DNA of 64,000 nucleotides from Sinomicrobium oceani (GCF_900119185.1 NZ_FPJE01000019.1:1-64000), one strand, 5' to 3'. Counted from the first letter of the stretch, positions 19,647 to 28,642 are shown. Notes: generated by a model from the sequence alone, not told the origin. Made by a program: numbers and translations.

Positions 19647-20991
19647 GATCATACTTTCACTCACTGCCTTAACGCTGGGATACATCCTGATATTCAGTGG
19701 GTTCATCTATTTCTCCATAGAGAACTACTCCTATATCGATTTCTACAAGAGACTGGAGATCCGTGCCATTACCGCTGCCAAAATAGAGCTTGAGCATCAG
19801 CAGGACAGTGATGTCCTTAGGGAAATACGCCAGGAATTCCTTGAAAAATTACCCAATGAAAAAATAAATATTGCGGATATCTCGGGAGTTAACACGCAAG
19901 CTAAAGCCAAAAAACTCGGGGTTCCGGTCTATTTTATAGAAGAAGTGCTCCGCAACGGTAAAGGCTTTTATAACAAGCAAAATACTTACTTTTCCGGCAT
20001 ACGCTATCAAACCCATGGAAAAGATTATCTCGTTACCGTATCGGCACAGAACTATTACAGTACACACCATAATGCATACCTCAAAAACCTGCTCATCATT
20101 GCCCTGCTCATCTCTATCCTTATTATCGCCTCTTTTGCCTACCTGTTTTCCAAACTCATCTTTCGCCCCGTGCAAAATATTATCGAAAAAATGAGGGAGA
20201 TCAGCACCGAAAATATGCATTTACGACTGGAAGTCCCTAAAAACAACGAAGAACTGCGTAGCCTGACGTTGACTTTTAATGACATGCTCAACCGTCTCGA
20301 GACTTCGTTTGAAACCCAAAAGAATTTTATCAGCAATGCTTCGCACGAACTCAACACCCCGCTTACCTCTATTATCGGAGAAGCCGATGTAACCCTGGCC
20401 AAGGAACGCAATACAGAGGAATATAAAAATGCCCTTGGTAACATTCTCGAAGATGCAGAAAGACTCAGCAAAAAAACCGAAGCCTTGTTATTACTCGCTC
20501 ATACCGGTTTTAACGGTAAGGTCCAGAAATTCGAACTCGTCCGTATAGATCAGCTTATCATGGACGCAGAACAAACCGTACAGAAAATCTATCCCAATTG
20601 CCAGATACATATCGATTTTGAACTGCTTCCCGAAACATCGGATAAACTTAACGTTAGCGGGAATAAAGAACTTCTCCTTCTCGCGGTATCCAATATATTG
20701 CTGAATGCCTGTAAATATTCTGACAACCAAGAGGTAAAAGTAGCTCTGGGCGTTTCCAACGATCACGTTGTTATCATCATCAAAGATCAGGGTATCGGAA
20801 TTCCCGAACAGGAAATGCCCTATATTTACGATCCGTTTTTCCGGGCTTCAAACACCGGAAATTATCATGGTTACGGCATCGGGTTACCGCTGACCCGGAA
20901 TGTGATACAGATGCACAAAGGAGTGCTTTCTGTGTTTTCCAAGGAAAACGAAGGAACTACGGTAGAAATAAAACTTCCCGTAAATCAGTAA
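19630..20991 (+). CDS. Membrane sensor histidine kinase
   Basis: A 453-residue kinase paired with the preceding regulator. Membrane segments lie at ~8-29 and ~152-173, with a ~120-residue periplasmic sensor between them that resembles no ligand domain I know. HAMP spans ~175-228. The HisKA box has phospho-acceptor H239 (NASHELNTPL). The ATPase domain has the N box (NILLNACKYSDN), G1 (DQGIGIP) and G2 (GYGIGLPL). The start ATG lies inside the last codons of the regulator gene. Confidence 0.93.
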   Translation: MNTRNKIILSLTALTLGYILIFSGFIYFSIENYSYIDFYKRLEIRAITAAKIELEHQQDSDVLREIRQEFLEKLPNEKINIADISGVNTQAKAKKLGVPVYFIEEVLRNGKGFYNKQNTYFSGIRYQTHGKDYLVTVSAQNYYSTHHNAYLKNLLIIALLISILIIASFAYLFSKLIFRPVQNIIEKMREISTENMHLRLEVPKNNEELRSLTLTFNDMLNRLETSFETQKNFISNASHELNTPLTSIIGEADVTLAKERNTEEYKNALGNILEDAERLSKKTEALLLLAHTGFNGKVQKFELVRIDQLIMDAEQTVQKIYPNCQIHIDFELLPETSDKLNVSGNKELLLLAVSNILLNACKYSDNQEVKVALGVSNDHVVIIIKDQGIGIPEQEMPYIYDPFFRASNTGNYHGYGIGLPLTRNVIQMHKGVLSVFSKENEGTTVEIKLPVNQ

Positions 20992-21039
20992 ACCGTCTTC
21001 CTTAGAATGCGCTTTCTTCCTATCACTTTCACCGATAGA

Positions 21040-21078
21040 TTCTAATCGGATTTTAATTTGGTTCTAAGGCCGTTCTAA
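21040..21078 (+). promoter_or_regulatory. Four hexamer direct repeats at exact 11-bp spacing (likely response-regulator box)
   Basis: TTCTAA at 21040-21045, TTTTAA at 21051-21056, TTCTAA at 21062-21067 and TTCTAA at 21073-21078 start exactly 11 bases apart. OmpR/PhoB regulators bind head-to-tail to direct repeats at this spacing. The array ends 11 bases before a TAGCTTTG -7 box and occupies the place of the missing -33 element. That layout fits an activator site for the adjacent response regulator. Confidence 0.6.
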
Positions 21079-21089
21079 AACGGTAAACA

Positions 21090-21097
21090 TAGCTTTG
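21090..21097 (+). promoter_or_regulatory. -7 box (TAGCTTTG) of the Usp-like operon
   Basis: This is an exact TAnnTTTG match 26 bases before the ATG at 21124. There is no TTG at 17-23 bases upstream; the direct repeats lie there instead, which suggests activator dependence. Confidence 0.55.
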
Positions 21098-21123
21098 CTT
21101 AGTAAGGTATAAAAGTTATAGCT

Positions 21124-21603
21124 ATGAAAAATATCCTTGTTCCCACCGATTTCACCGTGGATTCCCTTATTCTCCTCAAAAAGGCCATAGAGCGGGAGGA
21201 AGAAAAGGCAAATTTTATCCTGGTATATGGAAAATCGCTACCCGGATCGATATCCGAACTGGTATTTTTTTCAAAAGGCAGGCTTATAACCGCTCTGGAA
21301 AGCAAAAGCTTTATAGAAGCTAAAGGGATACTGAAAAACCGCTATTTCTCCAGGATCAACACCCTACGCACGGATATCTTTTACGGGGGAAGCCAGGGTG
21401 CTTTCAATAATTTCATACAGGGGAGTTCCATAGACAGCGCATATATACCGGAAGATTCCAAATCCCTGCATCCTGCACTCAAAAAAGGATTTGACCTGAT
21501 GCCTTATCTGAAAAGATCTGCTCTCGACCTCCACGAAGTGGCATACAGCAACCAAACACCGGTTACTGTCGAAGAAACGCTGGCGAAGCTACTTATACCT
21601 TAG
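21124..21603 (+). CDS. Small universal-stress-like (Usp-like) protein
   Basis: A 159-residue soluble protein. The first strand MKNILVPTDFTVDSLILLKKAIE matches the start of UspA-fold proteins (ILVPTDF), and FILVYGKSLPG fits the second strand. The glycine-rich nucleotide loop of ATP-binding Usps (GxxG-9x-G-S/T) is not evident, so nucleotide binding is doubtful. It is the first gene of a tight three-gene operon (8-base gap to the next start) behind the direct-repeat promoter. The function is unknown. Confidence 0.6.
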   Translation: MKNILVPTDFTVDSLILLKKAIEREEEKANFILVYGKSLPGSISELVFFSKGRLITALESKSFIEAKGILKNRYFSRINTLRTDIFYGGSQGAFNNFIQGSSIDSAYIPEDSKSLHPALKKGFDLMPYLKRSALDLHEVAYSNQTPVTVEETLAKLLIP

Positions 21604-21610
21604 AATTGCT

Positions 21611-22117
21611 ATGAAAAAGAAAACACATCACCTCAAAATAAAACTGATATATGCCCTGGCATTCGGAACATGTCTCGCGCTATTCATTATTATGTCGGTA
21701 TCTTCTCCGTCCCCGAACACCACGATTCTCGGGAAATGGCAGGAAGTTTCATGGGAATACGAAAAACTTCCGGACGCTCATACGGCTGCCCTGGGTAAAC
21801 ATATAAACAACACACTCAGAAACGAGATTACACGTGAACTGGTTATTCACCAGGCCGAAACCTGGGAATTTCTTCCGGACGGCAAACTATTGCTACATAC
21901 CGACGCGAAGTCTGTCCCCTTGCAATGGACATTAAAATCCCGCGGAAACATCCTGAAACTCGACCACTGGGAAACGTCCCCGGAACACTATAATCTTCAG
22001 GCATTAAATGAAAATGAAATGGTCCTGTATTTCAATACGGATTTACAGGCCAAAGGGATTGCCAAGATGAAGTTCAAAAAAATTCACCAGAAAGATTATG
22101 CTCAGAAAATTCAATAA
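21611..22117 (+). CDS. Lipocalin-like membrane-anchored protein of unknown function
   Basis: A 168-residue protein with one N-terminal hydrophobic segment (residues ~12-31) that may be a signal anchor; no lipobox cysteine is positioned for processing. From ~40 the pattern ILGKWQEVSWEYEK, then WEFLPDGKLLL and a final run of beta strands, resembles lipocalin-like domains of Bacteroidota. I do not recognise a named family. The middle gene of the operon, it overlaps the YoaK gene by 20 bases, indicating coupled translation. Confidence 0.55.
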   Translation: MKKKTHHLKIKLIYALAFGTCLALFIIMSVSSPSPNTTILGKWQEVSWEYEKLPDAHTAALGKHINNTLRNEITRELVIHQAETWEFLPDGKLLLHTDAKSVPLQWTLKSRGNILKLDHWETSPEHYNLQALNENEMVLYFNTDLQAKGIAKMKFKKIHQKDYAQKIQ

Positions 22118-22904
22118 TAGCAGAACAATACGAGACAACATTCAGTTAGGCTCATTGACTGCCTTTTCAGCTGGTATGGTTAACGTAACATCGGTTATTA
22201 TCTTCTTCGCCTTTACATCTAATGTAACCGGACATTACGCCATACTGGCTGAAGAAATATCCAAAGGCAACTGGTACCAGGCGGCAGTTGTCTTTGCATG
22301 GATTTTTATGTTTTTCGCCGGCAACTTCTGTTCCAACCTTATCGTTATCAATTTTAATCAGAAGAACACCTATGCCGCGCATTCCGCCCCCCTGATGATC
22401 GAGATAGCCTGTCTGCTTGCAGTGGGCACGTACGGTCAGTTTTTTTACCGCGAAACACTTAACGAAACAGAAATTATGGTTGCGCTTATGCTCTTCGCCA
22501 TGGGGATACAAAACGGGCTCACCGCAAGCATATCCAATTTCTCTGTAAAGACCACACACTTAACCGGGCTTACTACAGACGTCGGCCTGCTTACCTCCAT
22601 GTTCACTAAAAGAGAATACAGGGAAGATAAAAGTCTGCGTGCGAGAGCACGGGTCCTTTTTGCTATCGCAACTTCTTATGTTACCGGGGGGATCTTTGCA
22701 GGTGTTGTGTACCAGCAGATAGGCTTTATGGTTTTCTATATCGCTTCTTTGGTGATAGGCGTCATCATCTGCTACGAATATTACAAGATAAAAATAAGAA
22801 AAATGGTCTGGAACAGGAGAAAGCGAAGCTCCCGGTGTAAAACTCCGGTTATTCCCGAACAGCATATCCGGCCTATGCCGGAAAACGTTCATAGCGGACG
22901 TTAA
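22098..22904 (+). CDS. YoaK/DUF1275 family membrane protein
   Basis: A 268-residue inner-membrane protein with about six hydrophobic segments. The conserved DUF1275 stretch is seen as FAMGIQNGLTASISNF followed by KTTHLTGLTTDVG; the N-terminal GMVNVTSVIIF and SNVTGHYAI also fit. The family's transport function is not established. Last gene of the operon, its start lies inside the previous gene and its tail is basic (NRRKRSS). Confidence 0.85.
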   Translation: MLRKFNNSRTIRDNIQLGSLTAFSAGMVNVTSVIIFFAFTSNVTGHYAILAEEISKGNWYQAAVVFAWIFMFFAGNFCSNLIVINFNQKNTYAAHSAPLMIEIACLLAVGTYGQFFYRETLNETEIMVALMLFAMGIQNGLTASISNFSVKTTHLTGLTTDVGLLTSMFTKREYREDKSLRARARVLFAIATSYVTGGIFAGVVYQQIGFMVFYIASLVIGVIICYEYYKIKIRKMVWNRRKRSSRCKTPVIPEQHIRPMPENVHSGR

Positions 22905-23252
22905 ACCGCCTCAAAACAAAATTTTGCAGGTGGAGACCAGAAAAAATATCCGGCTTTACAATAAGCCTGAATATTCAAATCCCGGGACCTGCCCGGATCT
23001 AAAAATTACTGACGACTGAATATGAATTATAGTTTTGTTCTCTATTGTTAAATCAGAAGTCAGTTACTTGGTTGGTTCTTGGATTATTTCCGACAGAGAT
23101 CACTCCCGCTGTCAGGGCGGGGGTGTTCCATGTCACCACCACACGATCTTATTCTTCTTTCCGATGACATTAAGCACGAGGCTACTTTACAGGGTATAAA
23201 AACGCCCGAAAACAGTTGTACTTAGACATTGCGTAATAAGCCTCCAAAAAAA
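22905..23252. other. Intergenic region after the YoaK gene, no gene seen
   Basis: Within the 473-base gap between the convergent YoaK and rpsT genes, this part has no convincing ORF. A short stem GGCTT/AAGCC lies near 22953-22968 and another, CCCGC/GCGGG, near 23103-23120, but neither has a T-tract. I could not identify a clear terminator for the YoaK operon. Confidence 0.4.
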
Positions 23253-23321
23253 AATCCGGGTCATCATATACCCCGGATTGGTTGTTTGATCCACTTGTAG
23301 ATTTCGCTAATCTATCTACAA
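23253..23321 (-). terminator. Extra terminator-like hairpins downstream of rpsT
   Basis: Stem AATCCGGG (23253-23260) pairs with CCCGGATT (23272-23279), and on the minus strand it is followed by nine Ts. A second stem, TTGTAGAT (23295-23302) with ATCTACAA (23314-23321), sits between it and the rpsT terminator. On the minus strand this makes three consecutive hairpins within about 100 bases. Confidence 0.55.
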
Positions 23322-23323
23322 AC

Positions 23324-23355
23324 AAAAAGGCTGTCCGTTCCCGGACAGCCTTTTT
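23324..23355 (-). terminator. Rho-independent terminator of rpsT
   Basis: A perfect 13-bp stem (23324-23336 with 23343-23355; AAAAAGGCTGTCC / GGACAGCCTTTTT) has a 6-base loop and ends 22 bases after the rpsT stop on the minus strand. The A/T arms also give a T-tract on the plus strand, so it may work both ways. Confidence 0.85.
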
Positions 23356-23377
23356 AATTTTATATCATCTACGAGGC

Positions 23378-23632
23378 TTATGCCAATGTAGCTATATGCT
23401 TAGCAAGGCTTGATTTCAAATTAGCTGCTTTGTTTGCGTGAATAACGTTTTTCTTAGCCAATTTGTCGATCATAGATACTACAGACGGAAATAAAGTCTC
23501 AGCTTCTTTCTTATCCTCAGTACCACGTAATTTTTTGATAGCATTACGGGTAGTCTTATGCTGGTACCTGTTTCTCAGGCGAACCGCTTCATTCCTTCTT
23601 ATTCTCTTTAATGCCGACTTATGATTTGCCAT
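23378..23632 (-). CDS. rpsT: 30S ribosomal protein S20
   Basis: Binds 16S rRNA early in small-subunit assembly. At 84 residues it has the family length, and it is highly basic: [21 protein letters not shown], then [10 protein letters not shown], and a C-terminal [14 protein letters not shown] helix. It follows two tRNA-Glu genes on the same strand with a 102-base gap and may be transcribed with them. Confidence 0.96.
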   Translation of the reverse strand: MANHKSALKRIRRNEAVRLRNRYQHKTTRNAIKKLRGTEDKKEAETLFPSVVSMIDKLAKKNVIHANKAANLKSSLAKHIATLA

Positions 23633-23734
23633 GTTGTCTTTCCTTAGCTGTTAATCTAAATAATTAAAATCTTCGTACGGGTTGTTTATTCCCGTTAAAC
23701 GGTTGTGGATAAAATCACACCTCCTCAAATTTTG

Positions 23735-23806
23735 TAGTCCGTAGGGGAATCGAACCCCTGTTACCAGGATGAAAACCTGGCGTCCTAACCCCTAGACGAA
23801 CGGACC
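23735..23806 (-). tRNA. tRNA-Glu (anticodon TTC), copy 2
   Basis: A 72-base cloverleaf without encoded CCA. The acceptor stem is GGTCCGT/ACGGACT with discriminator A. The anticodon stem CCAGG/CCTGG encloses loop TTTTCAT, giving anticodon TTC. The T arm contains GGTTCGATTCC. It is identical to the copy at 23897-23968. Confidence 0.97.
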
Positions 23807-23896
23807 ATTTTTAAAATGAATATTACCATTCCAACAAAGAGGACCTCACTGTGCCACCTTTATTTCTCAGTACATATTCACGCTCCAAAGAACTTG

Positions 23897-23968
23897 TAGT
23901 CCGTAGGGGAATCGAACCCCTGTTACCAGGATGAAAACCTGGCGTCCTAACCCCTAGACGAACGGACC
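23897..23968 (-). tRNA. tRNA-Glu (anticodon TTC), copy 1
   Basis: Same 72-base sequence and fold as the copy at 23735-23806, from which it is separated by 90 bases. It is the promoter-proximal copy; a consensus promoter lies 25-54 bases upstream on the minus strand. Confidence 0.97.
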
Positions 23969-23992
23969 GTTTTTTATTTCAAATTGCGGATG

Positions 23993-24022
23993 CAAAAATA
24001 CAACTATTTTTATACGAAGCAA
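23993..24022 (-). promoter_or_regulatory. Consensus Bacteroidota promoter for the tRNA-Glu/rpsT unit
   Basis: On the minus strand TTG (24022-24020), 19 bases and TATTTTTG (24000-23993) match the TTG-N17-23-TAnnTTTG consensus without mismatch. The -7 box ends 24 bases before the first tRNA base. Confidence 0.7.
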
Positions 24023-24224
24023 TACCTAAGGCAAATTTTTTCTTATTTTTTCAAAAAAAAATTCAAACTTCGTTTTTACGCATCCCCAACAGGTTTTACG
24101 GGCTACAAAGGTAGCATAAAATCTCAAATTACCATACAAAAATTCCCCGAACGCTATCAACTTACCCACACCGGCCTGTTTTAGTTTTCCTGGTGTCTTT
24201 AACTTCTAACCGTGAGGTTCTGTG

Positions 24225-24770
24225 CTACAACACCAGGACACCCGCTATGGCCGATAATACGATCAGAAAGATCGGATTGATCTTTTTTAATCCGTACTGG
24301 CAGACCGCTATAAAAAGCGCTATCCCAATCACCTTCCATCGGATATTGGTAAAAGTGTCGCCGAAAAAGGTATTTTCACCGATTTGCAACCCGGCAAACA
24401 TAATAAGGGCAATGGTCACCGGCTTCAGGCTTCCGAAAACCGCTTCTTTTATCGGGTGTTCTTTAACCTTCATAAGGAAACGGGACATCAGGAGCATGAT
24501 AATGACCGATGGTGCCGCAAGGGCTCCGGTGGCTACGACACCCCCGGTTACCCCTGCCACGCTGTTCCCGACATAGGTAGCCGAATTCATGGCTATGGCG
24601 CCGGGAGTCATCTGGGCCAGGGACAATACATCCATAAACCGGTCGCTGGTCATCCAGCCGTGCTTCTCGAATTCTATGATAAACAGGGGAACCATGGTTA
24701 ACCCTCCTCCGAAACTGAACAGCCCTATCTTAAAGAACACCCAGATAAGTGTCAATAAATCCATGATCAT
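24225..24770 (-). CDS. Half-size chromate (ChrA) transporter, second subunit
   Basis: A 181-residue membrane protein, half the length of classical ChrA. The CHR motifs are visible: FKIGLFSFGGGLTMVP near the N-terminus and QMTPGAIAMNSATYVG in the middle, with five to six hydrophobic segments. Short ChrA proteins are encoded in pairs that act together to expel chromate. Its start overlaps the stop of its partner by 4 bases. Export of another oxyanion is possible. Confidence 0.88.
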   Translation of the reverse strand: MIMDLLTLIWVFFKIGLFSFGGGLTMVPLFIIEFEKHGWMTSDRFMDVLSLAQMTPGAIAMNSATYVGNSVAGVTGGVVATGALAAPSVIIMLLMSRFLMKVKEHPIKEAVFGSLKPVTIALIMFAGLQIGENTFFGDTFTNIRWKVIGIALFIAVCQYGLKKINPIFLIVLSAIAGVLVL

Positions 24771-25363
24771 ATCGATGCCTTTTTAGTGCGGTGACCAAAC
24801 CATTTCCAGATGACAAAGCCCGAAATTCCACCCGTCACAATAACAAGTATCGGGTGGGCTCCACAAAACAGGGCAAGCAGGGCCAGTAAAAAAAATACAT
24901 AAGAAATGCTGCCTCTCATCCCCGACCTGAAAAGCGTATATACCGATCTACAAATCATAACTACCAGACACGCTCTGATACCTGTAAAAGCTTTTTGTAC
25001 GATATCGCTTTCAAAATGGTTTCCGGCCACATAATACAGTATCGTAATAATAAGAAGGGACGGCACAATAATGCCCAGTGAAGCTACCACACCTCCGAGC
25101 GCCTTTCCTTTGGTGTTACCAATATGCGTAGCCGCATTGATTGCTATGGTTCCCGGGGTCATTTGCGAAAAAGAAATGATCTCCAACAATTCTCCCTTGT
25201 CTATCCATTTTTTCTTCTCGATCAACTCCCGCTCCAGGAGTGGTATCATAGCATACCCCCCACCGAACATAAAAAAACCCACTTTCAGAAAAGAAAGGAA
25301 TAACTGAACATGAATATGCTCCGATATCCTTCCGAAAACCAACTTTGATTCCATCATCAACAC
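24767..25363 (-). CDS. Half-size chromate (ChrA) transporter, first subunit
   Basis: A 198-residue partner of the downstream gene. The motifs FLKVGFFMFGGGYAMIP and SQMTPGTIAINAATHIGN mark the CHR domain. Alternative starts MLMMES or MMES or MES are possible; the longest is given. It lies 154 bases after the RND transporter gene on the same strand, at the end of a metal-resistance block. Confidence 0.88.
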   Translation of the reverse strand: MLMMESKLVFGRISEHIHVQLFLSFLKVGFFMFGGGYAMIPLLERELIEKKKWIDKGELLEIISFSQMTPGTIAINAATHIGNTKGKALGGVVASLGIIVPSLLIITILYYVAGNHFESDIVQKAFTGIRACLVVMICRSVYTLFRSGMRGSISYVFFLLALLALFCGAHPILVIVTGGISGFVIWKWFGHRTKKASI

Positions 25364-25517
25364 ATTTTAAACAGGCAGCCAGGTCATGTCATAAAAAAGC
25401 CGTATCCGTACCGCCAGCTCAACCATAAAAACCGTTTTTTTAATATCTAAAAGATCCACACCACGGCAACTACTTTGCATAACACCATTTTAAAAAGCAG
25501 CTAACCAAAACCTTATT

Positions 25518-28500
25518 TTATACTCCTTCATCTTCCTTCTTTCCTTTATAGGCAAAATAAAACACCTGTGGCAGGACCGTAATGGAGAGAATCATACAAA
25601 CGATGAGTCCTCCGACAATCATTATGGCAAGTGGTTTTTGTATTTCCGATCCCATGCCGGTGGAAAGTGCAGCCGGCAGGAGTCCCATGGACCCCATCAT
25701 AGCGATCATTAATACGGGCCGGATACGGCCATATACCGCATCGGATATTGCCTCTTTCAGAGGCTTGTGTTTTTTCAATTGCTGCCGGATATTCCCGATA
25801 AGCACAATACCGTCTATAGTGGCTACCCCGAACAGGATAATAAAACCTATACCTGCCGAAATACCAAAGGTAGTTCCTGTAATCCAGAGCGACAAATATC
25901 CCCCGATAAAGGCAAAAGGAATCACAATACACGAGATGAGCGTATCTTTAAGGTTACCCTCGAAGTTCATCCACAACAGGAAGATAATGAGTATCAGACA
26001 AACGGGGACTATGGTGTATAGCCGTTTGGTGGCCCGTTCTTTTGATTCGAATTCTCCGGCCCATTCGGTTTTGATATGCTCCGGAAATTCCACCTGTGCT
26101 CCTACCACTTCCCTGGCCTCTTCTATGGTGCTCCCGAGGTCGCGGTTCTCTATACTAAAGCCTACTCCTATATAACGACTGCTCCCTTCGCGATAGATAA
26201 ATGCCGGACCGGTATGAAAATCGATGGTGGCGATCTCTTTGAGCGGCACGCGTTTTCCGTCTTTGGTCGGGATCAGTATTTCTCCGATCTTTTCATCCGT
26301 ATCTCTGTATCCTTTGGCAAACCGGAGACGTACATCGAACATTCTTTCATTTTCATAGAACGTGGTAGCCGCCTGTCCGCCGATAGCCATTTCCACCACG
26401 GCCTGTGCGTCCGACATATCCACGGCATATCGGGCCATCTTGTGGTCGTGCAATTGTATACGCAATTCCGGCAGCCCGATATTCCGGTACACATTGAGGT
26501 CTTCTATCCCTCTTACATCCCGGAGCGCTCCGGCCACCTGATCGGCGTAATCCTCAAGTTCAAAAAGGTCATCCCCGAATATCTTAACCACGAGTGAGCT
26601 CTTCACCCCGGCCACATATTCCTCTACATTATCCTGTATGGGCTGACTGAACCCGAAAACAACACCCGGATAGGTCTGCAGGGTTGCCCGCATCTCCTCC
26701 ACCAGTTCTGTCTTATTCAGGGAACGCTTCCACTCGTTTTCCGGGAAGAGCTGTATGTGAAACTCTATGTTAAAAAAGCCTGTGGGGTCCGTACCGTCAT
26801 TAGGTCTTCCGGTCTGGGTAAGAATAAACTTTACTTCTTCGTATTCGCGAAGCTTGTTCTTCATTTCCTTCGTAAGCTTCACCGCCTCTTCCAGGTTGAC
26901 ACTATTAGGCAGGGTTGCCCGCACATATACCGCTCCTTCATTGAGCTTCGGCAAAAATTCCGAACCGTGGCTGAGGAACCCGAAAACCGTTACGGCAAGC
27001 AATCCGCAAAATACACCTATTGTCGCCTTTTTGTGTCGTGTAGTCCACAGGAACCACTTGTACAGGCCGTCACGGAAAAATCGGGTTATCATATTATCTT
27101 TTTCAACGATATTTTTGGTAAGGAGCAGTTTGCACATCGCCGGCACGTAGGTAAGGCTCAGGATCAGCGATCCCAGCAGGGCAAAACCAAGCGTATAAGC
27201 CAACGGGGAGAACATTTTTCCTTCGACTTTCTGAAAAGAAAAGATCGGCAGCAAGGCTACGATGAGGATAAACAGGGCAAAGAATATATAGGAGGCCACT
27301 TCTTTGGCACTCTTTTTAATGATCCCGGCTTTGGACATCCTGTTAAAACGCTCCATGCCCAGTTCCTTAGCCTTGTGCTCCAGTCCCACAAAAACCCGTT
27401 CGGCAATAACGAGGGCTCCTTCCAGTAACAACCCGAAGTCGAGGGCTCCCATAGAGATCAGGTTGGCCGGCATACCCATGATCCGCAGCATGGTTATGGC
27501 AAAAAGAAAGGCGAGCGGGATCACGGAGGCCACGATAAGGGTCATCCGCCAGTTGTAAAGAAATATAAACACAATAAGAGACACCAAAATAATACCTTCA
27601 ATAAGGTTTTTGGTGACGGTATTTACCGTGACATCCACCAGTTCGGTCCGGTCTATAAATGGCTCGATCCTCACATCTTTGGGGAGTATGCGCTCGTTCA
27701 GGTCCCGGATCTTGTCTTTCAGACTGGTAATGACCTCTCCGGGATTTTCTCCGCGAAGCATGATAACAATACCTTCCACCAGGTCATCTTCATCCTGGAG
27801 TCCGACCTGTCCCAGACGGGGCTTGGCCGCGATCTTTACTTCGGCCACATGCTTTACGGTAACAGGAGTAGACCCTTTGACCTCGATAAGTATATTTTCG
27901 ATATCCTCTACGCTTTCCAGCAGCCCTACCCCACGGACCACGTAAGCCTGGCTTCCCTGCTCAATAATATCTCCGCCCACATTGATATTACTTTTGGAGA
28001 CCGCTTCGAAAACATCCAGGGGCGAGAGCCCGTAGTTGATAAGTTCTGTGGGGTGTATCTGTATTTCATATATCTTTTCCTCCCCGCCAAAGCTCACAAT
28101 ATCCGCAACGCCGGGTACTGCCACCAGCTCCCGCTCGATCACCCAGTCGTGGATAGCAGTAATTTCTTTTATCGGCCTGTCACTTTTTACGACGTAACGA
28201 AAGATCTCCCCGGTCGCTCCGGAAGGCGGTTCTATCTCAGCTTCCGCTCCGGTCGGGAGGTCTACACTCTGCAAACGGTTTGATGCATATTGCTGCGCAA
28301 AAAAGTCATCGGCCTTGTCATTGAACAAAACCGTTACGACAGACAATCCGAAAAGCGATATGGAACGTACTTCGGTCTTTCCCGGGATGGTATTCATCTC
28401 TTTCATGACCGGAAGCGTGACAAACTTCTCCACTTCTTCCGCACTCCTTCCGGGCCATTGAGTAATAATACGCGCCCGGGTATTGGTCACATCCGGAAAC

Positions 28501-28622
28501 GCCTCGATCGGGGTATGTATATAACTCACGACCCCGGCCACCAGTAAAAGGATCGTAAAGAAAAATACGATCACCGGATTCTTCAGGGAAAAAGCAACGA
28601 TATTTTGAACAAATTTAGTCAT
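25518..28622 (-). CDS. czcA: CzcA/CusA-type heavy-metal RND efflux pump
   Basis: Inner-membrane proton-driven trimeric pump of 1034 residues, full length for HME-RND proteins. The N-terminal helix is followed by IEAFPDVTN, a hallmark of the family. TM4 carries the proton-relay acidic residues as D395, E401 and E408 (GALDFGLLLEGALVIAE). CzcA of Cupriavidus has Asp at the middle position, so this is a conservative D-to-E change. The spacing fits the Czc (divalent Zn/Co/Cd/Ni) branch rather than CusA. The adaptor and outer-membrane genes lie directly upstream. Substrate is inferred from family only. Confidence 0.92.
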   Translation of the reverse strand: MTKFVQNIVAFSLKNPVIVFFFTILLLVAGVVSYIHTPIEAFPDVTNTRARIITQWPGRSAEEVEKFVTLPVMKEMNTIPGKTEVRSISLFGLSVVTVLFNDKADDFFAQQYASNRLQSVDLPTGAEAEIEPPSGATGEIFRYVVKSDRPIKEITAIHDWVIERELVAVPGVADIVSFGGEEKIYEIQIHPTELINYGLSPLDVFEAVSKSNINVGGDIIEQGSQAYVVRGVGLLESVEDIENILIEVKGSTPVTVKHVAEVKIAAKPRLGQVGLQDEDDLVEGIVIMLRGENPGEVITSLKDKIRDLNERILPKDVRIEPFIDRTELVDVTVNTVTKNLIEGIILVSLIVFIFLYNWRMTLIVASVIPLAFLFAITMLRIMGMPANLISMGALDFGLLLEGALVIAERVFVGLEHKAKELGMERFNRMSKAGIIKKSAKEVASYIFFALFILIVALLPIFSFQKVEGKMFSPLAYTLGFALLGSLILSLTYVPAMCKLLLTKNIVEKDNMITRFFRDGLYKWFLWTTRHKKATIGVFCGLLAVTVFGFLSHGSEFLPKLNEGAVYVRATLPNSVNLEEAVKLTKEMKNKLREYEEVKFILTQTGRPNDGTDPTGFFNIEFHIQLFPENEWKRSLNKTELVEEMRATLQTYPGVVFGFSQPIQDNVEEYVAGVKSSLVVKIFGDDLFELEDYADQVAGALRDVRGIEDLNVYRNIGLPELRIQLHDHKMARYAVDMSDAQAVVEMAIGGQAATTFYENERMFDVRLRFAKGYRDTDEKIGEILIPTKDGKRVPLKEIATIDFHTGPAFIYREGSSRYIGVGFSIENRDLGSTIEEAREVVGAQVEFPEHIKTEWAGEFESKERATKRLYTIVPVCLILIIFLLWMNFEGNLKDTLISCIVIPFAFIGGYLSLWITGTTFGISAGIGFIILFGVATIDGIVLIGNIRQQLKKHKPLKEAISDAVYGRIRPVLMIAMMGSMGLLPAALSTGMGSEIQKPLAIMIVGGLIVCMILSITVLPQVFYFAYKGKKEDEGV

Positions 28623-28642
28623 CTCGCCTGTATATTATAAGC

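Noticed and set aside
23984-24184. 66-codon plus-strand ORF upstream of the tRNA genes
   Set aside because: It overlaps the tRNA promoter and is a Lys/Phe/Tyr-rich product of AT-rich DNA.
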